64,000 nucleotides of DNA, taken from NCBI GenBank assembly GCA_017962745.1, contig JAGCUR010000016.1, forward strand, positions 105,016 to 169,015. Reading direction: 5' to 3'. Positions within the stretch are counted from its first letter, which is position 1; each line of letters starts with the position of its first letter. The notes beneath the pieces were generated by a model. The model was not told the DNA's origin, did not search any database, and worked only from the letters and a program-made list of their open reading frames with translations. Of the stretch, positions 17,240 to 23,845 are shown piece after piece. The stretch is from Bacilli bacterium. Lineage in GTDB: Bacteria; Bacillota_I; Bacilli_A; ML615J-28; CAG-698. The position numbers and the translations under genes are program-made.

Positions 17240-18050
17240 TTTCTTTTATCCTTTCATATCTTCTTATTGTTAAATCTAAGTATTCTTGTTCTTGCTCTAT
17301 GCCTATATACTTTCTATTAAGCTTTATGGCAGCAATCCCTGTTGTTCCACTTCCACTAAATGGGTCTAGTATTAAATCCCCTTCGTTTGTTGAAGATTTA
17401 ATGATTCTTTCTAAAAGACCTAATGGCTTTTGCGTAGGATGTTTTCCTTCCTTTTTCTCAGATTTAGGTGTTACTGATGAAACATAGAATTCTGGCTCTT
17501 CTTCAAATTGCCAAACATCTTTCATTTGTTTGCCATTATTTTCTTCTTTCATTAAAGCGTAGTTGAATGTATGTTTACCTTTTTTATTTGGAGTAAGTTG
17601 CTTTCTAGCCCAAATAACAGTTTCAGTTGAATGGGTAAAGCATCTACAAGCTAGATTTGGACTAGGATTAGTCTTTTGCCAAATTATATTGTTAATAATA
17701 CTAAATCCTTCCATTTCTAATGCAACGCCAATTGCATAAACGCTATGCAGAGTTGCTGACACCCAAATTGTACCATTGTCTTTTAATACTTCTCTACACT
17801 TTTTTATCCAACCTCTATGATATTTTAATCTTTCATCAATCTCTAGTTTCGAATCCCATGTACCTTTGTTAACTGATACTTGTTTTCCTCCACTACAGCT
17901 GATGCCTCCACCTGATAAGAAATAAGGTGGATCTGCAAATATCATATCTACAGATTTCTCTTCGATTTTAGAAAGTTTTTTGAAACAATCGCCATAAATC
18001 AAAGTAAAATCTTTATCGTTAAAATAAATATCTTTTTTCGTTAATGACAT
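17232..18050 (-). CDS. dpnA: DpnA-type beta-class DNA N6-adenine methyltransferase
   Basis: A 272-residue enzyme. DPPYFLSGGG occurs at residues 40-49, near the N-terminus, and DPFSGSGTTG near the C-terminus, the beta-class motif order. In DpnII systems this second enzyme methylates the A of GATC, including on single-stranded DNA, and so protects incoming transformed DNA. It begins 7 nt after the HTH-DpnM stop with no clear ribosome site, so it is probably translated by coupling. Its end overlaps the nuclease start by 8 nt. Confidence 0.9.
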   Translation of the reverse strand: MSLTKKDIYFNDKDFTLIYGDCFKKLSKIEEKSVDMIFADPPYFLSGGGISCSGGKQVSVNKGTWDSKLEIDERLKYHRGWIKKCREVLKDNGTIWVSATLHSVYAIGVALEMEGFSIINNIIWQKTNPSPNLACRCFTHSTETVIWARKQLTPNKKGKHTFNYALMKEENNGKQMKDVWQFEEEPEFYVSSVTPKSEKKEGKHPTQKPLGLLERIIKSSTNEGDLILDPFSGSGTTGIAAIKLNRKYIGIEQEQEYLDLTIRRYERIKENE

Positions 18051-18057
18051 ATTATTC

Positions 18058-19101
18058 TTAGTAATTAGTAATAATTACTTCCTCAACAGGACCTCTTCCA
18101 TTAGCATTTGAATTAATCATTCTTTTTGCTTCAATAACATGAATATTATGGTCTTTATACAAATCTCTTATGAATTTAGTATTATGATTACTTAGCATTA
18201 CTTTAACGCCTTTTGATGTTAATTCATCAAATACAAAGGCAAGTCTCTTTTGTTCTTCTTTTCCAAATGCATCTTTTGAATATGCTGTAAAAGAATCTTT
18301 ATCATCTAGCGTGTCATATGGAGGGTCAAAATAAACAAAATCTCCAGCTTTAGCATGAGAAACTACTTCTTCATAATCCCCATTAAATATATTTACCTTA
18401 TTATTTGCAAAGTAGTTTTTAATTGAATACATATTGTTTTTATCGTAAGTGTTAACTTTTTCTTTCTTTCCTGAAGGAACATTGAAAAAGCCTTTAGCAT
18501 TTACTCTATATAAACCATTAAAACATGCTTTATTTAAATAAATCATTCTTGCAGCACGAACATAAATAGGTAGTGTATTAAAGAATGGATTCTTATCCAT
18601 TTCTCTTATTGAATAATAATATTCTTCACTATGATTCTTTTCGTGTTCATCAAGTAATTCTAATAACGAATTAAAATCATCATCGTTTTTAAAACACTCA
18701 TATACACATATTAGTTCACTATTAGAATCATTAATATAAGCTTTCTTAGGAGCAATATCAAAGAACAAGGCTCCACCGCCAACAAATGGTTCAAAATAGG
18801 TATCATAAGATTCAGGCATTAGTTCTTTCAACTTCGCCAATAGTTGCGTTTTACCACCAGCCCATTTTGCAAATGGATGCATCACTTTTTGATATCTAAA
18901 ATTTAATAATTCATTAATTGGAACTTTTATCGCATTACTTAGTTTTTCCATTGTTTCCAAAGTGACATTAGCTGTTCCGTTCTCAATCTTTGAAATTTGC
19001 GCTCTTTCAATGCCAGATAGCTTTGCAAGGTCTAATTGAGAAAGCATTGCACTAGTTCTTAATTCTTTTAATCTAATTCCAAAAGCTTCTTGTATTTCCA
19101 T
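18058..19101 (-). CDS. dpnM: DpnM/Dam-type adenine methyltransferase with N-terminal HTH (XRE) domain
   Basis: The start at 19101 is chosen over the longer frame to 19149 because GGGTGAT precedes it and a promoter occupies the extension; this gives 347 residues. Residues about 8-63 are an XRE helix-turn-helix (RLKELRTSAMLSQLDLAKLS, ISKIENG). An alpha-class D12 methyltransferase follows: FAKWAGGKTQLL, FEPFVGGGALFF, VYFDPPYDTL and LSNHNTKFI. The enzyme methylates A in GATC. Classical DpnM lacks the HTH, so this fusion combines methylase and control protein. An inverted repeat across its own promoter is a likely binding site. It is the first gene of the operon. Confidence 0.9.
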   Translation of the reverse strand: MEIQEAFGIRLKELRTSAMLSQLDLAKLSGIERAQISKIENGTANVTLETMEKLSNAIKVPINELLNFRYQKVMHPFAKWAGGKTQLLAKLKELMPESYDTYFEPFVGGGALFFDIAPKKAYINDSNSELICVYECFKNDDDFNSLLELLDEHEKNHSEEYYYSIREMDKNPFFNTLPIYVRAARMIYLNKACFNGLYRVNAKGFFNVPSGKKEKVNTYDKNNMYSIKNYFANNKVNIFNGDYEEVVSHAKAGDFVYFDPPYDTLDDKDSFTAYSKDAFGKEEQKRLAFVFDELTSKGVKVMLSNHNTKFIRDLYKDHNIHVIEAKRMINSNANGRGPVEEVIITNY

Positions 19102-19117
19102 TTTTATCACCCATAAC

Positions 19118-19148
19118 ATTATATCATAAATGTGTAATAAAATACACA
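19118..19148 (-). promoter_or_regulatory. DpnII operon promoter with inverted-repeat operator
   Basis: Minus-strand -10 TATAAT at 19118-19123, 17 nt upstream of the ATG, giving a very short leader. TGTGTA/TACACA (19131-19148) is an inverted repeat overlapping the -35 region. It is a likely autoregulatory site for the HTH of the fused methylase. Confidence 0.6.
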
Positions 19149-19176
19149 ATCAATATTATTTTTTTATTCTATATTT

Positions 19177-19203
19177 AAAAAAACAAGTTCCTTAAGGAAC
19201 TTG
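19177..19203 (-). terminator. Terminator of the rep gene
   Basis: Perfect CAAGTTCC-ttaa-GGAACTTG at 19184-19203, followed by 7 T on the minus strand. Confidence 0.85.
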
Positions 19204-19209
19204 CTTCTA

Positions 19210-20373
19210 TTAAAATGGTAAATCTCTAAAGCTTTGAATACGCTTCTCTATTAACAACTCAAGATCATTTGTTTCATTTCCTGTTATAGGTTTAGCGCAT
19301 AACGATTTTAAATATTCATTAATCCGTTCAAAATCTCTACTATTAAATGATTGTTTTTGAGTTAATTTTAGTAAATCAATTATCGTTTTATCTATGTCAT
19401 TTCTATTGATTAGACAAATGTATTGTATATATTTGCCTACAATTGGTTCTGCCCATTCTCGATAATTTTCTAATTTTGATTTCTTTTTAATCTTATATCT
19501 TTTTAATTTACATTTAGATACATCATTTAGGAATGCTTTCCATTGATGGTCTGTTTCAATTTTATATTGGTTATTGTTGTCATAATCATTATCTTCTTTA
19601 AGATCTAGCAAATCATATAAAAGAGAATAAAAGAATTCACTATATTTGTCTACTTCACAGTTAACTAGATTCATACAGACATCGTATGCCTTTTCTCTTC
19701 TGAATCTCATTTCAAATCTTAACCAGTATGGTTGTCTGCAATATCCTTTTTTCTTTTTTTGTTCTTTATTCTTTTCATAGATGCAGAGTTCTTGAGTCGA
19801 TTCATGACTTCCTAGTTGTAATGTAAAACCTAATTCATCATTTCCATGAATAATGTATTTCTTACTTCTAAATGAAGTTGTGTAATAATCATTATCCATT
19901 TTATATCTGATATATTCTAGATTTACATCTTTACCTTCATAATCATCAATGGTTAAATCGATTCTGGTTGGTGTTCCATTAAGTCGAATCAAACAGAATT
20001 CTATAAAATCTTTCCAGGTTTTATCTTTATTATGATTTTCCCATTCTCTGCAACCTTCTCCTTTAAGTTCTATGCTGCAAGAGTGATATCCTGATTTTAA
20101 CTCAGGGCCAATTAATCTTAAAGTTATACATCCAGCTATTGTATATTGATGTTTAAAACGATTTTGAGCATATTCTTCTTTCACTATATCTTCTTTTGTA
20201 TAGCCCAAAAAATCAATAATCATATTAACTATATCTTCAATAACATATAATTCATAATCTTCTGCATGTATTAGAAACGGAAATGTACACGAGATGTAAT
20301 CAATAATAATATGTGTTCCCGTTCTAATTTCATCTAAGTTTGTTAAATCGATAAAATCGTTATTATTACTCAT
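19210..20373 (-). CDS. Rep_trans-type replication initiation factor
   Basis: A 387-residue protein of the rolling-circle initiator superfamily (PF02486 type: pT181 RepC, Tn916 Orf20). Supporting segments are NGTPTRIDLTIDDYEG, FTLQLGSHESTQELCIYEK and QPYWLRFEMRFRREK. Members nick a double-strand origin or transfer origin through a tyrosine. The start at 20373 (MSNNNDF) is preferred because the longer frame to 20496 runs through the origin-like hairpin. The ribosome site is weak. It stands at the far end of the element from the serine recombinase. No relaxase of another family or coupling protein is visible, so it may serve both replication and mobilisation. Confidence 0.8.
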   Translation of the reverse strand: MSNNNDFIDLTNLDEIRTGTHIIIDYISCTFPFLIHAEDYELYVIEDIVNMIIDFLGYTKEDIVKEEYAQNRFKHQYTIAGCITLRLIGPELKSGYHSCSIELKGEGCREWENHNKDKTWKDFIEFCLIRLNGTPTRIDLTIDDYEGKDVNLEYIRYKMDNDYYTTSFRSKKYIIHGNDELGFTLQLGSHESTQELCIYEKNKEQKKKKGYCRQPYWLRFEMRFRREKAYDVCMNLVNCEVDKYSEFFYSLLYDLLDLKEDNDYDNNNQYKIETDHQWKAFLNDVSKCKLKRYKIKKKSKLENYREWAEPIVGKYIQYICLINRNDIDKTIIDLLKLTQKQSFNSRDFERINEYLKSLCAKPITGNETNDLELLIEKRIQSFRDLPF

Positions 20374-20465
20374 ATTTATCTGTTTTCTAGAACAAACTTT
20401 CAGATAGCGCCCATATAATATAAAAATATAAGTATTATTACAGGTAATTCCCAATTTATGTGTTA

Positions 20466-20489
20466 CGACCGCTATTAGTATAGCGGTCG
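20466..20489. other. Perfect 10-bp hairpin, candidate nick site/origin of rolling-circle replication
   Basis: CGACCGCTAT-TAGT-ATAGCGGTCG is a perfect inverted repeat, about 93 bp upstream of the rep start, and is GC-rich in AT-rich surroundings. Rep_trans initiators nick in the loop of such a cruciform. It may extend by flanking TGTG/CCACA. Function is inferred from shape and position only. Confidence 0.5.
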
Positions 20490-20557
20490 ACACCACATAT
20501 AATTTTGGGCGCCTTACCTATTAATTACATAATATATTACCCAATTATATGATTATT

Positions 20558-20586
20558 TTCTCAGTTTAAGAGTCTTATATAAGTAT
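20558..20586. repeat. Right-end copy of the element repeat
   Basis: Matches 26 of 29 bases at 8506-8534, in the same orientation. It may mark or lie near the right boundary of the 12-kb element. Confidence 0.5.
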
Positions 20587-20724
20587 GCGAGTGTCTCGAC
20601 GGTCTGTTGCGACGTAAGTGAAACACACTTAGAAAACATATTATACTATTAATTAATAATCTATGTGATTATACCAAAATATTAGCCCAGTTAAACAATA
20701 CTTATATTTATGATTTCTTCTGTT

Positions 20725-20994
20725 TTAAAAATTATCCTTCATTTCGCAAATTGAAATTAAAAGTTCAGCAAATTTTTCACACCCAAAATTATTTAATTTA
20801 GCAATTTCAATATACTCGTCTTTTTTTCCAATAACTTTCATGCCATTATGAAGAATATTGTAAACAAAATCCGCAAGTTCCTTAGCATTCAAATTACTAT
20901 GTCTATTTACATAAGCAAATATTTCTGCAGCATAACTGTCATATTCATCTGATGGAAACATCGACAAATCGTACGGATCCCATAAACTTAACAT
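20725..20994 (-). CDS. Small DUF1871-like protein, probably with a 5' frameshift
   Basis: An 89-residue acidic protein beginning MLSLWDPYDLSMFPSDEYDSYA. The WDP...P-DEYD pattern recalls small DUF1871-type proteins of unknown function. No ribosome site precedes the ATG at 20994. A good one (GGAGG at about 21027-21031) lies before an ATG at 21017 that would add MNIELIKK if the A7 tract at 20994-21000 had one more A; as written that frame stops at once. A one-base loss, slippage or sequencing error is therefore likely. It lies at the junction between the mobile element and the backbone gene rlmD. Confidence 0.5.
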   Translation of the reverse strand: MLSLWDPYDLSMFPSDEYDSYAAEIFAYVNRHSNLNAKELADFVYNILHNGMKVIGKKDEYIEIAKLNNFGCEKFAELLISICEMKDNF

Positions 20995-21073
20995 TTTTTT
21001 ATTAATTCAATATTCATTTTTCGAAACCTCCATAATAATAAAATAAATATTACTATCTTTTTTGCTAACAAAT

Positions 21074-22423
21074 CTAGATACGCCTTAAAACAGTTAAAAC
21101 TTCTATATGACTAGAAAGTGGCATTAAGTCAATTGTATCAACACTTTCGATTTTATAAACTTTATTTAAATGATTTAAATTCTTAACTAGAGTTGATGGG
21201 TTACATGAAACATAAATGATTTTTTTGATTAATCCTTTTTGTAAATACCTAATCAAGTTTTGATCTAGTCCTTTACGCGGTGGATCCACAACTAATACAT
21301 CGGCTTCAAACCCCTTCTCTTTAAATTGGTCAAGGTAAGGTAAGATATTACCAGCATAAAATTTCGCATTTTGGATGCCATTTTGCTTAGCAAAAAGATT
21401 AGCATCATTAATACCATCTTTATTAATATCAATTCCTCTAACTTCTTTTGCAAATGGGGCTAAAGTCAAGCCAATTGTTCCAATTCCGCAGTAACAATCT
21501 AGCACGTTTTGACTCCCATCAAGTTTTGCTAACTGCCTAATACGGTTATATAAAACTAGTGTTTGTTCTATATTTAATTGGAAAAATGCTTTTGGGGAAA
21601 TAGAAAATGCTAAATCGCCTAGTTTTCCATTAATCTTTTCGGCACCAGCTATGCATTTTACATCTTTACCAAATATTTCAGGGCTTTTAAAATCGTCATT
21701 AATTGAATAATTAACGCTAGCGCATGGGAATTTTTTTAAATAAGCAATTGTAGCTTTATCTTCTTTTGTTAATACAAAGGTTATTTGTACTTCACCATCT
21801 TCACTAAATCCTCTAATAACAACTTCACGGATAATTCCTGAATGAAGATGAGGATTATAAATACTAGCGTTATGTTTAGTTAGATAAGCTAATACTTCTT
21901 TTAAAGTATTTTGCACTACTTTATTTTCAATTAAACATTTATCTACATATACTAATTTATTAGTATCTTTCGCATATAGGCCGCTTACTACCCTTTCGCC
22001 ATCAAATCTAAGTGGAAGGCTAGTCTTATTACGGTAACCATAAATACTTTTAGCACCAATTGGTTCATTAAACTTAATTTTAGCTACATCACCATCAAAA
22101 TAACGGTTAAATGCTTCAATTACCATGTTTTGTTTTTCATTAAGTTGCATTGGATAGGCGATGTGTTGGAGAGTGCAGCCACCACACTTACCAAAATATG
22201 GACACTCTGGTTTAATACGGGCTGGTGAAGTCTTTTTAATTTTAGTAACTACGCCAATAGCGTATTTATCATATACTTCACTAATCTTTACTTCTACTAC
22301 TTCACCCGGTATTGTTCCATCCACAAATATCGCTTGTCTTTTGTAGTAACCAATGCCCTCACCATTGATGCCTAACCTTTTTATCGTCAATAATACTAAA
22401 TCATTTAGCGATACAGTATTCAT
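21074..22423 (-). CDS. rlmD: 23S rRNA (uracil-5-)-methyltransferase, RlmD/RlmCD (TrmA-RumA) family
   Basis: A 449-residue protein. The N-terminal TRAM domain covers roughly residues 8-65. 4Fe-4S ligands Cys74, Cys80 and Cys83 lie in CPYFGKCGGC, with a later Cys in DKCLIEN. The SAM domain has NVLDCYCGIGTIGL, VVDPPRKGLD and the catalytic YVSCNPSTL. It makes m5U in 23S rRNA (U1939, and U747 in RlmCD-type enzymes). The ribosome site is AAAGGAGGATAT. A paralogue occurs at 32669-34018. The upstream pfp terminator isolates it. Confidence 0.9.
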   Translation of the reverse strand: MNTVSLNDLVLLTIKRLGINGEGIGYYKRQAIFVDGTIPGEVVEVKISEVYDKYAIGVVTKIKKTSPARIKPECPYFGKCGGCTLQHIAYPMQLNEKQNMVIEAFNRYFDGDVAKIKFNEPIGAKSIYGYRNKTSLPLRFDGERVVSGLYAKDTNKLVYVDKCLIENKVVQNTLKEVLAYLTKHNASIYNPHLHSGIIREVVIRGFSEDGEVQITFVLTKEDKATIAYLKKFPCASVNYSINDDFKSPEIFGKDVKCIAGAEKINGKLGDLAFSISPKAFFQLNIEQTLVLYNRIRQLAKLDGSQNVLDCYCGIGTIGLTLAPFAKEVRGIDINKDGINDANLFAKQNGIQNAKFYAGNILPYLDQFKEKGFEADVLVVDPPRKGLDQNLIRYLQKGLIKKIIYVSCNPSTLVKNLNHLNKVYKIESVDTIDLMPLSSHIEVLTVLRRI

Positions 22424-22436
22424 ATATCCTCCTTTT

Positions 22437-22465
22437 AAAAAATCCTTCGCTTTTTACGAAGGATT
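22437..22465 (-). terminator. Terminator of pfp
   Basis: AATCCTTCG-7 nt-CGAAGGATT followed by TTTTTT on the minus strand. Confidence 0.85.
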
Positions 22466-22472
22466 TAATTGA

Positions 22473-23717
22473 TTATTTTTGAACCATCACTTTCTTTAAG
22501 TGAGCAAATCTTGGAAGACCATCTTCAAGAGGAAACTTTAATTCGCCTTGAATTAATGGCAAAGCATATTCAGCAAACTTTTCGTTAACGCCGTTATGTT
22601 CTTTATTAATCCATTCAAGTGGTACTTTCTTTTCTGTATTAGCAGCATATAATAAGTCTACTAATTTATATTCGATTTCATAATCTTTTTGGTTCTTTCT
22701 TTCAAAAATAACCATCTTATCTGTCTCACCACTAATAGCATACTTAACTGCCATCTTACCAGCATTAAATGCTTCTTCGATATCTCTTGCTGATCCGCAG
22801 TGAGCTGCACATCTTTGAAGTAAACTTAATTCGATTGCTCTAACTTTAACGCCAAGTTCTGCGTTAATCTTACCAGCTAAGAATAAGCCTACGCCACCAA
22901 GTTGGGCATGACCGAATGAGTCATGAGCAACATCTTTGCCATATTCTGCAATGAATTTACCATCTTTATCATGGATACCTTCAGATACAACGATAATAGC
23001 TTTATTATTAGTTTTTGCGGCAACTGCCTTTACATCAGCCATAAATTTATCTAAATCAAAATCAACTTCTGGTAAATATATTAAATCAGCTCCACAACCT
23101 TTTAAGTTAGCAAGGCTAGCTGCAGCTGTTAACCAACCTGCATGACGTCCCATAACTTCAATTACAACGATTAAGCCAGTATCGTATACATGACTATCTA
23201 GATATACTTCCATTGTAGATGTAGCTACATATTTTGCAGCTGAAGCAAATCCTGGGCAATGATCTGTTCCAAATAAATCGTTATCAATAGTTTTTGGAAC
23301 ACCAATTACTCTACATTCATAATTAGCTTGTTGTAAATACTTACTAATCTTATTGCAAGTATCCATCGAGTCATTTCCACCATTATAGAAGAAATAACGT
23401 ACATCATATTTCTTAAATACTTCTAATAAACGTTTATAATCTGTATCATCAACACTTGCATCTTTTAATTTATATCTAACTGATCCTAAAGCTGATGATG
23501 GAGTATTCTTTAAATACTCTAATTCTTTTGGATCTTCTTGATTAATATCGATTAATTCTTCGTGTAAAATACCTCTAATGCCATGAACAGCACCATAAAC
23601 TCTAGTAATGTTTTTTTGATTTAAAGCTTCTAAAAATACACCTGCAGCTGAAGCATTAATTACAGATGTTGGACCACCTGATTGTCCAAATAAACAAGCA
23701 CCTTTAAGTTCTTTCAT
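22473..23717 (-). CDS. pfp: Pyrophosphate-dependent phosphofructokinase
   Basis: A 414-residue protein. It has the PFK fold: GACLFGQSGGPTSVINAS, YFFYNGGNDSMDT, GVPKTIDNDLFGTDH and VEVMGRHAGWL. The GG-N/D-D-S triad in place of GGDGS and the Lys in PKTIDND are the marks of PPi-using enzymes. Phosphorylation of fructose 6-phosphate is therefore reversible and spends PPi rather than ATP. The start at 23717 is set by CGGAGGAAAAT; the frame extends to 23741 but that start lacks a ribosome site. It is a single gene with a strong promoter. It fits with hppA and gapA in this window. Confidence 0.92.
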   Translation of the reverse strand: MKELKGACLFGQSGGPTSVINASAAGVFLEALNQKNITRVYGAVHGIRGILHEELIDINQEDPKELEYLKNTPSSALGSVRYKLKDASVDDTDYKRLLEVFKKYDVRYFFYNGGNDSMDTCNKISKYLQQANYECRVIGVPKTIDNDLFGTDHCPGFASAAKYVATSTMEVYLDSHVYDTGLIVVIEVMGRHAGWLTAAASLANLKGCGADLIYLPEVDFDLDKFMADVKAVAAKTNNKAIIVVSEGIHDKDGKFIAEYGKDVAHDSFGHAQLGGVGLFLAGKINAELGVKVRAIELSLLQRCAAHCGSARDIEEAFNAGKMAVKYAISGETDKMVIFERKNQKDYEIEYKLVDLLYAANTEKKVPLEWINKEHNGVNEKFAEYALPLIQGELKFPLEDGLPRFAHLKKVMVQK

Positions 23718-23746
23718 ATTTTCCTCCGTAAATCTATACATTAAAC

Positions 23747-23775
23747 ATTTTACACCATTATTGCCTTTTTTTCAA
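23747..23775 (-). promoter_or_regulatory. pfp promoter
   Basis: Minus-strand TTGAAA (23770-23775), 17 nt, TAAAAT (23747-23752). Confidence 0.7.
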
Positions 23776-23799
23776 TAAGCATAATTATCATATTTGCAT

Positions 23800-23829
23800 A
23801 AAAAAAGCTGCTGGTATAAAACCAACAGC
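23800..23829 (-). terminator. Terminator of the collagen-like lipoprotein gene
   Basis: GCTGTTGGT-5 nt-ACCAGCAGC (one G-U) followed by seven T on the minus strand. Confidence 0.85.
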
Positions 23830-23845
23830 CTTAATTATTTAACTA

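Larger units (their letters stand above)
20374..20724. other. Rep upstream region and right end of the element
   Basis: 350 bp without a gene. It holds the origin-like hairpin (20466-20489), a GC-richer patch at 20588-20620 (two copies of a CGACG core) and the 29-bp sequence shared with the left end (20558-20586). No RNA gene or coding frame was seen. Confidence 0.5.

Noticed and set aside
20374..20496. N-terminal extension of the Rep protein
   Set aside because: It reads through the perfect hairpin and upstream control region; family members start near MSNNND.
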